Origin: DALYLB01 sp046154695
Lineage (GTDB): Bacteria; Acidobacteriota; Blastocatellia; RBC074
DNA length: 17,735 bases
Reading direction: 5' to 3'
Assembly: GCA_046154695.1 (NCBI GenBank)
Contig: JBJXFI010000180.1
Location: 1-17,735, forward strand
The number at the start of each line of letters is the position of its first letter. The first letter of the stretch is position 1. Shown in pieces: positions 1 to 9,970 of this stretch. The notes below the pieces were generated by a model. The model did no database searches. It was not told the origin of the DNA and saw only the letters and a program-made list of their open reading frames with translations. A program made the translations under genes and the position numbers.

Positions 1-349
1 CCGGCAGATCGGCAAACGACTGGCTGAATTTCCATGCCGCCGGCGCCTTCAACGAAATCGTGGCCCGCAGCTCTTCCTCCGCGCCCGCTTCGCCCGGCAC
101 AACCAGCAAATGCGCCTCCACCCTGCCGCCTCCGGTCCAGCGAAGCGCACCGCTCAGATCGGCCGCCATCACGCCTGTGAGACGAATCTCTTTTCCCGGA
201 TCGATGACAACAGGTTGGGGCCGAAGAATGACCAGGCCCTGCATCCCCCAGGCAGAGAGCATGGTCGGAAGGCTCCCCCAATCCTGAGTGATTGCCACCT
301 CCGACCGCCCGGCCGTCGCAAGTTCACTTAGCAGATCGCTCGGTTTCAT
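1..349 (-). CDS. Hypothetical protein, 5' part only (runs off the window edge)
   Basis: An open minus-strand frame starts at the ATG at 347-349 and stays open for about 116 codons to base 1, so the C-terminus is missing. The protein begins MKPSDLLSELATAGRSEVAI and continues with alternating hydrophobic/polar stretches such as QGLVILRPQPVVIDPG and RVEAHLLVVPG, which suggest a beta-rich fold. No signal peptide, membrane segment or known motif is visible. The start codon overlaps the stop of the preceding gene as ATGA, so translational coupling is likely and the two products probably work together. It is the fourth gene of the accessory set downstream of ptsI. I do not recognise the family. The coding call rests on the open frame, the coupled start and the continuing gene direction. 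Confidence 0.7.
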   Translation of the reverse strand, partial: MKPSDLLSELATAGRSEVAITQDWGSLPTMLSAWGMQGLVILRPQPVVIDPGKEIRLTGVMAADLSGALRWTGGGRVEAHLLVVPGEAGAEEELRATISLKAPAAWKFSQSFADLP

Positions 350-1503
350 TTCGGGCTCCCATCATCGTTCAAGCCAAGGGACTGATAGGCGGCCTTCAAA
401 GCAGGATCCGCATTTGCCGCTTTATCAATATTTAGAATGACCATGATCGGATTGCGAGGCTGACCTTTTTCGAGCTGCGAGAGCCGATACCATGCTCGAG
501 CGATAGTCGCTTTTTCGTTTGCACTCAACTCATCCAGAAACGTGAAATTTTTATCTGGGAACAGCACATGTGCCCAGCTTTCCCATTTTTTTTTCGAACC
601 GGCCGTTCCAGGAAGGGACATAGATGCAGATAAATATTCAGCTCCTCCAAATTTTACTCGCTTCTCCTGACGCGCTTTGATAAACGTCGCCAGGATGCGG
701 ATGCTGCTCGCAGGTTGAAGATGATCTGCTTTTACAAGCCAGGCCTGAAGGTTCTCCGGAGATCGAAGGTCCGCCGCTGTTTGGGTATCGTAGGGAGTGA
801 ATTTTTTATTGTAAACCACTCCGAATGGATTCCGATCGACCAAGGCGTCCCAAAGACCGAATCCTATTCCGTTCCAAGGGTCAATAAAGTTATCCTGGTC
901 GACAAAGCCACCGATCTTTTTGAATGCCTCCAACCAATATTCTTTGGGAACAGCAGCCGTCAATTCGAGCATGCCAGCGCACCACTGAAGTCGATGCGTG
1001 AATTCGCCGTGTGTAGGATTAACACTGGGATCTTTCCAGGTAAGGCCCTTCCCGATCAGTTCCCCACGGAAGAGGTCATTGCCAACCAACCCTGACAGGG
1101 TAACAGCTCTCTTTCGTGTTCCGGGCACGCCAAATCCATGATCGTTCTCGATTTCGGTGAGCACATCTGACAGAACATGATCCATAAAACCATCGAGGTC
1201 CCCTCGATATATCTTCAACTGCGCCAGAGTCGTCGCAAGGTTCTCGGGCGTCACCATCTCATCCGGGGGTACAGGAAAATCTGGATTATCTCTATTAAAT
1301 TGAGCTTGACGTCCAGCAACCAGCGCGAGCATTTTCAAATTGATCTTCTCCAGACCTTGCTTAACCGCCGTCTCGTCCAGCAGGAATTTCGAGAAGCGAT
1401 TCAAGAACGCGCCGAAATCCGTGCCGCGCTCAGCGACGAGTCCGGGGATCCGGTCTACGACTGGAGGCACATCGCCACTCGAATCATCCAGGAATTCCGC
1501 CAT
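346..1503 (-). CDS. Hypothetical protein, 385 aa, lower-GC gene
   Basis: This 385-residue protein of unknown function starts at ATG 1501-1503, preceded by an AAAGG ribosome-binding site seven bases upstream. It has no signal peptide, transmembrane segment or recognised catalytic motif. The N-terminal third is mainly helical and charged. The middle is aromatic-rich (for example EYWLEAFKKIGGFVDQ and NGIGFGLWDALVDRNPFGVV) and the C-terminus again looks helical (ARAWYRLSQLEKG). Two lines of its sequence that I counted are about 45-48% GC against about 68% in a counted line of ptsI, and Lys, Asn, Ile and Phe are more frequent than in neighbouring proteins. This suggests a different origin or recent acquisition. 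It lies 65 bases after the tail-fibre-like gene, and its stop overlaps the start of the next gene by ATGA. I do not recognise the family. Confidence 0.8.
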   Translation of the reverse strand: MAEFLDDSSGDVPPVVDRIPGLVAERGTDFGAFLNRFSKFLLDETAVKQGLEKINLKMLALVAGRQAQFNRDNPDFPVPPDEMVTPENLATTLAQLKIYRGDLDGFMDHVLSDVLTEIENDHGFGVPGTRKRAVTLSGLVGNDLFRGELIGKGLTWKDPSVNPTHGEFTHRLQWCAGMLELTAAVPKEYWLEAFKKIGGFVDQDNFIDPWNGIGFGLWDALVDRNPFGVVYNKKFTPYDTQTAADLRSPENLQAWLVKADHLQPASSIRILATFIKARQEKRVKFGGAEYLSASMSLPGTAGSKKKWESWAHVLFPDKNFTFLDELSANEKATIARAWYRLSQLEKGQPRNPIMVILNIDKAANADPALKAAYQSLGLNDDGSPK

Positions 1504-1568
1504 CGATTTACCTTTCTCTCGGATACGATTCTGGTTTGTCTGAGTTCCTGGGGCACCTGCCGCCCAGG

Positions 1569-4292
1569 TTACTTCGCCGTCATCGCGGCGACCTTCTCCG
1601 ACAATTCTTCGATCCGCTTCTGCTGTTCCTTGATTGCTTCGATCAGCAACGCGACCGTGCGTTCATAGGCGACGCCCAGGTAGCCCTCCTCGTCTTCCGA
1701 CACCAGCTCGGGAGCGACCTCGCGCACCTCCTGCGCGATCAGGCCGAGTTCGGGGCGGGAGAGTTTTTCACAGGCGTCGGCGCGTTTGGCTTTGCGGAGT
1801 TGCTGGTGTTCCGCTTCCGTGGCGCCGGGGCCGGCGTCATAACTTTCAACAAACTGGGTCAGGCGCTCCAGTCCTGCATCGTTCCATTTGAAGCTTACTC
1901 CCCGCAGGCGGAGAACTTTCTCCAGCGCCTGTGGGAGCGTCCGCACGTCTTTCTTCAGCCGCTGATCGGACCTGGGAACTCCCGTCCATTCCCAACCGCC
2001 GGCGGCAGGACTGCGGGAAGGACCCCACACTTGTTGCCCACCAGCGCCCGTGTTATTCAGGCTCCATCCATTCGTGGACATCCCCGCGGAGGCGCCATTA
2101 TAAATCGCGACGCCGCCAGCGCAGTACACACGTCCCGTCACAAGAAGGTCGCCGATGACCTGCAGCTTCGTGATTGGAGCGGTTGTGCCGATGCCGACGT
2201 TGTTGCCCAGAGGATTGATCGCCAATGGTTTCGATCCGTGGGATTGAACCCAGCTATAATCCTGATGGTACCCCAGCCGCAGATTCGATTGGTCCGTCGG
2301 CCCGAGAATCAGCGCATTCCCATTGGCATCCTGATTCGCGTGCAAGATTTGAAGTTTCGCCTGCGGACCTGTCGCGCCAATTCCCACGTTGCCGGAGCCA
2401 TCGATCATGAGAGCGGATTTCCTGGCATTCCCAGCTCCAACCCGAACGTTCAAACCGCTTAGGACATTCCATTTCGCGCCATCCCATACCCCCTCTCCAT
2501 CGATGTTGGAGTAATTGTTATAGATGGCATGATTGAAATCGCCCGCCGTGGCGAAAAAAAGCGCGCCGCGGCGTTCGTTCGCACGGGCGACGGAAAGCCT
2601 GTCGGCCACAACGTCGCCGACGACGTCAAGTTTCGCGGCCGGGGCATTGGTTCCGATGCCGACGTTTCCTTTGTCATAAATAAGCGGCCCTTTTTCGACC
2701 GTGCAGACGAACTGTCCGTCCCAATAGCCCGGGATGTGCTCGTACCGCACGTAGAGGTTGGCGTGCCCCGACGGAAGCGACGAAATGATGCCGCTGATCT
2801 CGATCTGCAGGGGCTTGCCGGGGGCGAGGCTGAACGGGGCGTCGAAGGTGATGGGCCATTCGGGCGACTCGCCCTGAATTCCCTCGGGCGTGATATCGCG
2901 ATCGTTCGCTTTCACCTTCACTTTCGAGGAAACGTCGGTCGTCACGAGCGCCCATTCCCGGGCTTGCTCCTTCGGCTGCACATCGAAGGAGAGGATGAAC
3001 TTCGAGGGCTCGGCGGAGGTCGTTGGCGCGAGCCGGATCTCGCCGGTCTTCGCGGCATAGGAGATCCGCAGTTTGAGCGTGTTTGGAGAATTGACGTCCC
3101 CATTGTTCAACACGGTGTTTCCGCCGACGAATCCGACGTGCAGCGGAATGTTTTTCTTCCCCCGTTGATTGGTGACGTGAACGTACTGCGTGCGCATGCC
3201 AGTGATCGGCGTGGCATCGCCGCCGGCCATCGTCAGTTGGCGCGGGGCGAGTTCCACCTGCGTGCCGCGCGCGCCGCTGCCCGGAGCCGCGCTCATTCGC
3301 TGAAGCGTCAGGGTCCGCGCTTCATTGGGCTGGAAGGTTTTCGACGGGCCTTTGTAGAGCAAGTAAAGGAACACCGTCTCGTTCGCCGCCGGTGGCTTCG
3401 GGGGGAAATAGAGATCCCAGTGATCGGCCTGTTTCAGCAGCTTCGCCCGCTCCAGGGGATTGGCGAGCAGATTGAGCGCGCCCTCGGAGAGGGTCCCCGG
3501 ACGGAATCGCAGGGCGAAATGATGATTGGTCTCCGAGGCCGCGGCGGACGCGCCGGTGCCGAATTGAATCGCCTGCGGCGATGTGTTTCGCAGTTCGAGG
3601 TTGACGTTGCGCCCGGCCGCGTCATCGACGATATAGAGCACGGCCTGTTCATCGTCGTCGAAGACGCGGAAATCGATCGGGTGGCTCTTGCGGAACGCGG
3701 CCAGCCCCATCAGATCCAGGCGAATGTCCTGTTCGATCTCCGTTTGAGATAAAGCCCGTTTATAGACGCGAACGTTGGCGAGCCTGCCGCCGTTCGCCCC
3801 CGCGCCGATCATCAGCGGGTCCATGCCCATCGCCGTTTGGCCCGTCCACGCGGTCCTGGGAGGCTGAGCCAGCAACTGCCCCTGCGCGTCGTGAATGCAG
3901 GTCGAGGTTTCCCTTCCCTGGAAAACCGCCGCCAGGTGATACCAGGTATTCAGTTGCAACATTTGAGGATCAATCCACAATCCGTATGCGGAAGAGACTT
4001 TGCCGACGATTTGCGCCTTGTCCGCGGGTTTGACGGAGACGAAGACCCAGGCTTCCAGCGTGGCATCGCCCGAGGCCGGCAGATCGCCGTCATTGGGGAC
4101 TTCGATGAAATCGGCGCTCCCGGAAAAGCTCGCGCATGCGCCGAACAGGCTATCGGGAACCGCCGTCACGTTCCCTCTGATAAAGCCGCCGCTGCGGCGC
4201 CCGCCTCCACGGCTGGATGCATCGAGAAAACGGTCGCCTCGGAGATCGTCCAGGGCCAGGTGAAGAACCAAATCAGGATCGATGTTGCTCAT
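1569..4292 (-). CDS. LamG-domain, phage tail-fibre-like protein with C-terminal S74 intramolecular chaperone
   Basis: This 907-residue protein looks like a fibre or adhesin. Residues about 8-190 resemble a LamG/concanavalin-like lectin domain (SFSGSADFIEVP, ATLEAWVFVS, WYHLAAVF, NVRVYKRALSQTEI). A beta-rich region without recognisable motifs spans about 200-535. Three fibre repeats follow, at about 541-556, 634-649 and 697-712 (GNVGIGTNAPAAKLDV and variants). Residues 775-907 form a peptidase S74-type intramolecular chaperone. The SDQRLK motif places Ser775 and Lys780 five residues apart, as in the self-cleaving dyad of phage endosialidase fibres, followed by LGLIAQEVREVAPELV and a terminal coiled coil. 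In that family the chaperone trimerises the fibre and is then cut off just before the Ser; here that is inference. An insert of about 44 residues (805-848) interrupts the chaperone. There is no signal peptide. The ATG start has GGGAG six bases upstream and lies 21 bases after the preceding gene. Confidence 0.88.
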   Translation of the reverse strand: MSNIDPDLVLHLALDDLRGDRFLDASSRGGGRRSGGFIRGNVTAVPDSLFGACASFSGSADFIEVPNDGDLPASGDATLEAWVFVSVKPADKAQIVGKVSSAYGLWIDPQMLQLNTWYHLAAVFQGRETSTCIHDAQGQLLAQPPRTAWTGQTAMGMDPLMIGAGANGGRLANVRVYKRALSQTEIEQDIRLDLMGLAAFRKSHPIDFRVFDDDEQAVLYIVDDAAGRNVNLELRNTSPQAIQFGTGASAAASETNHHFALRFRPGTLSEGALNLLANPLERAKLLKQADHWDLYFPPKPPAANETVFLYLLYKGPSKTFQPNEARTLTLQRMSAAPGSGARGTQVELAPRQLTMAGGDATPITGMRTQYVHVTNQRGKKNIPLHVGFVGGNTVLNNGDVNSPNTLKLRISYAAKTGEIRLAPTTSAEPSKFILSFDVQPKEQAREWALVTTDVSSKVKVKANDRDITPEGIQGESPEWPITFDAPFSLAPGKPLQIEISGIISSLPSGHANLYVRYEHIPGYWDGQFVCTVEKGPLIYDKGNVGIGTNAPAAKLDVVGDVVADRLSVARANERRGALFFATAGDFNHAIYNNYSNIDGEGVWDGAKWNVLSGLNVRVGAGNARKSALMIDGSGNVGIGATGPQAKLQILHANQDANGNALILGPTDQSNLRLGYHQDYSWVQSHGSKPLAINPLGNNVGIGTTAPITKLQVIGDLLVTGRVYCAGGVAIYNGASAGMSTNGWSLNNTGAGGQQVWGPSRSPAAGGWEWTGVPRSDQRLKKDVRTLPQALEKVLRLRGVSFKWNDAGLERLTQFVESYDAGPGATEAEHQQLRKAKRADACEKLSRPELGLIAQEVREVAPELVSEDEEGYLGVAYERTVALLIEAIKEQQKRIEELSEKVAAMTAK

Positions 4293-4313
4293 ACGTTGCT
4301 CCCGTATAGAAAA

Positions 4314-7300
4314 TTATCGAGATGATGTTTCAGATTCAGATTTGCCGATCAATCGAAGCCACCCTTCGCGGATCGTCTGCGCGTCGTTCCGGGTCGCCTG
4401 CGGGTTGACCGGCCCGATCTCCGAAGAAGTCCATTCGCCGCCCGACCGGGCAAGCCACGACCAGGCATAGCCCGGCTCCACGGGCAGGGGCAGCTCGACC
4501 TTGCCCTGCGCCGTCAGGATGGGCGCGGAGAGGAAGGTCACCGCCAGCCCTCGCAGCGCCTCGGCGTATTGATCGGACGGAATATGAATGGCTTTCGCGG
4601 GCAGGATTCCGCTGCTCGCGTGCACCGAGCCGCGCGGATCAACCAGCATCGTCAGTTTTTGCGGCGCGCCGTCGATGGCTTGAAACAGCTCCGGTTCGTC
4701 GGCGGCGTAGCGGATGCGCGGATCGCGCGCGACTTTCGCGATCACTCCATTGTCGATCAGCGATTGCCAGATCACATCGCCATCGTAGAATCGAGCCAGC
4801 AGCGTGTGCCGGGAGAGGAGCCCGTCGATTTTCGGCAGCAACCCGGCGAGCGCCGTTTTTCGCGCGGCGTCGAGGGGCAGTGCGGCGAGGTCGGTCCTGC
4901 GAACGCGCGCCGTATCGCAGGCATGCGCGTAAAAGCGGGCGTTTTCGTAGCTATGGCCTTTTCCGTCAGCGGCCTCCTCCTCTTTCCAATACCCGACCAG
5001 TCCGTCGTTCAACTGCAGTCCGTCGCCAAGGCGGACCGGGAATCGGACGTGCGCGAACTCATCGGTGTCGCGCGAGGCCCGGCGAATCTCGGGGCCGGCT
5101 TCCGCCCGCAGATCGCGCTCGATGTCCAGCCGGAAGACGTTCCAGTCCTGATTGATCGCGGGCTGCCCGCGCAGCTCCAGATCGAGCGTTGCGCGAACGA
5201 CAGCCATGGGACGGCCCACCAGCAGCGCCAACGCGCCATGCTGCGCGAATGTCTCCGGATCGATGTTTTCGAGCGCGCTCTCCGCTGCGGTCAGGAACTC
5301 GGCGAAATGGCTCGCCCCCTGCGCGATCAGGTGCTTGAGCATCGCCTTCAGGTGCGGGTTCCCGATCTCGTCAACGGTCATTGGCCGCACACCCGGCGCG
5401 GACGCCCACTGGCACATCTGGTTGATCGAGCCCAGCGGCTGGCCGGCGCCGTCGAAAACCATCAGGCTGTTATCGAAATTGTTCGCGATCAGCCAGCCGC
5501 AGACCGGCGTGGTGGCCGGATGCGCGTTCATCTCCATCTCATCCGCGTTCGCCGCATCGCCGTGGTCGGCCGACAACCAGCGGAAATTGAGCCGCGCGGG
5601 CTGCGCGAGGCGCGGCGGCAGCGAGATCAGATGCGGCGCGCCCGGGGTGCGCATCGCCTCCGCGGCGACCACGCGCCCGTCCTTCGCCGACAGCGTTTGC
5701 GTCCGGCCGAAGGTGTCGATCAGCCGCAGATCGAGAATTTGCAGGACGCCCGCGCGAATCGGATTGAAATCGTCGAGCGGCTGGGGCGCGCTGCGATTCC
5801 GATTGCCGACCGCCTCGCGCACAGCCTCGGTGAACGGCCGGGCATCGTCAAACCCCAGCGGGTCGGCGATCGGAAGTTGCAGCGTCTGCTTGTGCATCAG
5901 CAGCGCTTCGTTGAAACCATTGAGCGTCTGCGCCATCGCGTGAAAGCCGGGCGCGTCGAGCTTCGCGGAGACGCGGCGAATCGCATCGGCTACCGGATCT
6001 TTCGCATTCGGGCCGGACGGCGGCCGATTTTCCAGAAAGGCCTGAATCTGGTTTTGCAGTTGCAGCCTGGCGTGGGGCGTGAGCAGGCTGCTGCCGGAAT
6101 AGACGCAGGCCGCGTCCTCGCAGACTTCCATCCCGGCCCGCAGCGTCAGGTCCACGTCGTCTTCCTCCAGCTGATAGCTTGTGGTGATGAAATCCGGGTG
6201 GTAATTCCGGTTGTCCGGGTCCAGGTTGTTCTGCAGCCGGCGCGGGGACAACGCGACGCTCCATTCCAGCGAAAAGGGATTCCATGGCTGTTCGGTCCAG
6301 ACGTCAAAGCCGATCCGTTCCTGATCGCCCCCCGACGAGTATTTGTCGATCTCGTTCCGAATCGCGGAGAGATTCTTTTCGATCGGGCCATCCGGAGCTG
6401 CGAAGACCTGGCACACGAGCATGCCGTCCGGATCCAGGCGGCCATCCTGGCCATGCCGTTCCGTCGGCTCCACGGCATCGTCGACGATCAGCAGCGCCGG
6501 CTCGTTGGGCCGCCAGAACCGGGGCGCCGGGCGCGAATGGACCGCGTACGGTTTGTTCGTGCGCTGGCGAACGCTCTGAACGGCGCTCGTGAGTTCCACG
6601 AGAGCCTGCGCGCATTGGGAATCGAGCACCTTCATTGTGGTCTGCTGCCGTTTGATGGACAGCAGCCCGTTCTTCTCGACGAAATACCGCACCTCGTCCA
6701 CGTCCGGGTAATCGTCCCGCGTGTCGTCGGGCGGATACGCGCAGAGCATATATTTGTACCAATCGGCGAAGAGCTGCCGCTGCATCGATTCCAGCTCCCG
6801 GGCGGCGCGGTCGCATGCCTGCTGGCGAAGATTGAGCTGGTTCAGCAGATGGGCGAGTTCCTCGGGCAGCGTCTCTTCCGCCGGCGCATCGGCCTCCGGC
6901 AGGGCCGCGCTCTCCTGGTGCACGCTCCACAGCGTTCCGCCCGGCACGGCGGTGAATCCTCGCTCGTGGCGCGCTTCGCGGAATTTCAGGCCGACATCCA
7001 GATCGCCGGCTTCCAGCACGGAGGCAACGTGCAGGGCCTCCAACTGCTCTTCCAGCCGTGCGCCGCCGCCGAGCGCATCGGCGAGATAGGCGGACAAGGC
7101 TTCCGTGCCGGTGGCGCCGGCCGCAATCGATACGGCCTTTTTCGGCATGACGGGATCGGGCACGCTCGCCGCGGCAATCTCCAGGCGGGCGTAACAGATC
7201 GTCCGCTCCGGAAACCCGCCCGCGACCGGAGCCTTCCATTTGAAGGCCTGTTTCAGCGCCTCACTCTTCGCCTCGAAATCGGTCGCGTTCGGCATCGCCT

Positions 7301-7535
7301 TCCTGGCAGCGTCAAGCGCCTGTAAAAACCGCTCCGCGTTCAAGCATTCCTGCCAGGGATCACTGTACCAGCCAATCACGTCGTACCGCGTTCCCGGCAG
7401 CGTCGACGGAAGCGACGGATCGTGAAAGCCGAAGACGCTCTGACAATTCGGGTAGAAGGCCGCGAAGGTGGGCTCGCCGTAGCCGGATTTCGCCGTTGAG
7501 GCGGTTCGCTGCGGCTCGTAACCGACCGCGGTCAA
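4314..7535 (-). CDS. Large protein of unknown function, 1073-codon ORF; probably the C-terminal part of a protein split by an in-frame stop
   Basis: This open frame ends with TAA at 4314-4316. The 7535 end is a TTG; the frame actually stays open to 7628, directly behind the in-frame TAA that ends the 152-codon upstream ORF. The 31 codons in between (including PYRYLGR and LTAWGYHL) look like ordinary coding sequence and contain no ATG or GTG. I therefore think this is the bulk of one 1257-codon protein rather than a separate gene. From the TTG, visible segments are AVGYEP, a conserved-looking FGFHDP, YDVIGWYSDPW (about 51-61), a helical, possibly coiled-coil stretch at about 224-262, and APRFWRPNEPALLI (about 337-350). 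No signal peptide, membrane helix or catalytic motif is recognisable. It precedes the LamG/tail-fibre gene by 21 bases, so the two are likely co-expressed. Function is unknown; a structural or toxin-complex component is possible. Confidence 0.75.
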   Translation of the reverse strand: MTAVGYEPQRTASTAKSGYGEPTFAAFYPNCQSVFGFHDPSLPSTLPGTRYDVIGWYSDPWQECLNAERFLQALDAARKAMPNATDFEAKSEALKQAFKWKAPVAGGFPERTICYARLEIAAASVPDPVMPKKAVSIAAGATGTEALSAYLADALGGGARLEEQLEALHVASVLEAGDLDVGLKFREARHERGFTAVPGGTLWSVHQESAALPEADAPAEETLPEELAHLLNQLNLRQQACDRAARELESMQRQLFADWYKYMLCAYPPDDTRDDYPDVDEVRYFVEKNGLLSIKRQQTTMKVLDSQCAQALVELTSAVQSVRQRTNKPYAVHSRPAPRFWRPNEPALLIVDDAVEPTERHGQDGRLDPDGMLVCQVFAAPDGPIEKNLSAIRNEIDKYSSGGDQERIGFDVWTEQPWNPFSLEWSVALSPRRLQNNLDPDNRNYHPDFITTSYQLEEDDVDLTLRAGMEVCEDAACVYSGSSLLTPHARLQLQNQIQAFLENRPPSGPNAKDPVADAIRRVSAKLDAPGFHAMAQTLNGFNEALLMHKQTLQLPIADPLGFDDARPFTEAVREAVGNRNRSAPQPLDDFNPIRAGVLQILDLRLIDTFGRTQTLSAKDGRVVAAEAMRTPGAPHLISLPPRLAQPARLNFRWLSADHGDAANADEMEMNAHPATTPVCGWLIANNFDNSLMVFDGAGQPLGSINQMCQWASAPGVRPMTVDEIGNPHLKAMLKHLIAQGASHFAEFLTAAESALENIDPETFAQHGALALLVGRPMAVVRATLDLELRGQPAINQDWNVFRLDIERDLRAEAGPEIRRASRDTDEFAHVRFPVRLGDGLQLNDGLVGYWKEEEAADGKGHSYENARFYAHACDTARVRRTDLAALPLDAARKTALAGLLPKIDGLLSRHTLLARFYDGDVIWQSLIDNGVIAKVARDPRIRYAADEPELFQAIDGAPQKLTMLVDPRGSVHASSGILPAKAIHIPSDQYAEALRGLAVTFLSAPILTAQGKVELPLPVEPGYAWSWLARSGGEWTSSEIGPVNPQATRNDAQTIREGWLRLIGKSESETSSR

Positions 7536-7628
7536 ATGATAGCCCCATGCCGTCAGCGATTCCCCCGATGGGTCTTCCGTCCATTGATCATTGAAGGGCC
7601 GCCCGCGGCCCAGATAACGATAAGGCTG

Positions 7629-7631
7629 TTA
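7629..7631 (-). other. In-frame TAA splitting a 1257-codon reading frame
   Basis: The codons read on the minus strand are AAC GGG CGA TAA CAG CCT TAT CGT. The 152-codon ORF (8087 to 7629) and the downstream large ORF (7628 to 4314) are in exactly the same frame, and this single TAA is the only interruption. A one-base change from CAA (Gln), GAA, AAA or a Ser/Leu/Tyr codon would produce it. It could be a nonsense mutation, a sequencing error, or a site that is read through or followed by re-initiation. Confidence 0.85.
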
Positions 7632-8087
7632 TCGCCCGTTCGCGGGATCGGCTGGAAAGGGGACGGCCACGCTGCCCGAAGCCACGACCGCGTCGGGATA
7701 CAAATAGTCGCTCTCCACCACCCACTGCTGCTCGATGGCCTCCCTGCCGTCGGGGCCCTTCCGGCCGCGCGTCACCAGCCAGCGATTGGGAACCGCGGGG
7801 AAGATGAGTTTGCGCGTCTCGTGATATTTGCCGGGCTTGTTCTCCGCGCGGGTCAGCGCGTCGGGCAGCGCCCAGTGCAGGTGGACGCCGGCGCGGAGTT
7901 GCAGACCGCGATCCTGAAGCGGCTGGGAGAGCAGTTCTTCGCTGATGTTTGCAACGTCGGGATTGACTTCGCGCGCGCCGTTCCAATACGGCAGGCGCGT
8001 GAAGTCGCATTTCGCGTCGACGACAGAGAGGTCCGCCTTGAGACACAAAGCGTCCAGATGAACCGGAACCAGGAGAATACTGGGCAT
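7629..8087 (-). CDS. N-terminal fragment (152 aa) of the split large protein of unknown function
   Basis: The ATG at 8085-8087 opens a 152-residue protein beginning MPSILLVPVHLDALCLKADL. It continues with LQLRAGVHLHWALPDAL, VPNRWLVTRG and WVVESDYLYPDA, and stops at the TAA at 7629-7631 directly after FPADPANGR. A GAGAAAAG sequence a few bases before the start is a weak ribosome-binding site. There is no signal peptide. The fragment is too short and ends too abruptly to look like a complete domain, and the same frame resumes immediately with coding-like sequence, so I read it as the amino-terminal part of the large protein whose remainder lies at 4314-7628. It is the first gene of the accessory set, 65 bases after the end of ptsI. 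A competing overlapping frame (7588-8100) is a high-GC shadow. Family unknown. Confidence 0.7.
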   Translation of the reverse strand: MPSILLVPVHLDALCLKADLSVVDAKCDFTRLPYWNGAREVNPDVANISEELLSQPLQDRGLQLRAGVHLHWALPDALTRAENKPGKYHETRKLIFPAVPNRWLVTRGRKGPDGREAIEQQWVVESDYLYPDAVVASGSVAVPFPADPANGR

Positions 8088-8100
8088 GATCTTTTCTCAA

Positions 8101-8136
8101 GTACAGCTCATGTACGGCTTCCCCCGGTGTCGGGGG
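8101..8136 (-). repeat. Two tandem small inverted repeats between ptsI and the accessory genes
   Basis: One element pairs GTACA (8101-8105) with TGTAC (8111-8115). The other pairs CCCCCG (8121-8126) with CGGGGG (8131-8136) around a four-base loop. Together they fill most of the 65-base gap. On the transcribed strand no run of T follows the GC stem, so this is not a standard intrinsic terminator. A role in RNA processing, attenuation or protection of the upstream mRNA end is possible. Confidence 0.5.
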
Positions 8137-8152
8137 CGGGTTTTACAGCTGG

Positions 8153-9949
<1,797 letters not shown>

Positions 9950-9970
9950 CTTGAATCGGCCCTCATTGTG

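Noticed and set aside
4569..7325. 918-codon plus-strand ORF opposite the large unknown gene
   Set aside because: It is an antisense shadow in high-GC sequence: Arg/Ala/Gly/His-rich with no domain-like order, while the minus strand carries the coherent protein.
7588..8100. 170-codon minus-strand ORF overlapping the N-terminal fragment
   Set aside because: The protein is Arg/Ser/Gly-rich without structure; the 152-codon frame continues in phase into the large ORF and is the better candidate.
8121..8142. GC stem followed by TTTT on the plus strand as an intrinsic terminator
   Set aside because: No plus-strand gene ends here, CGGG separates stem and T-run, and the transcribed minus strand has no T-run.
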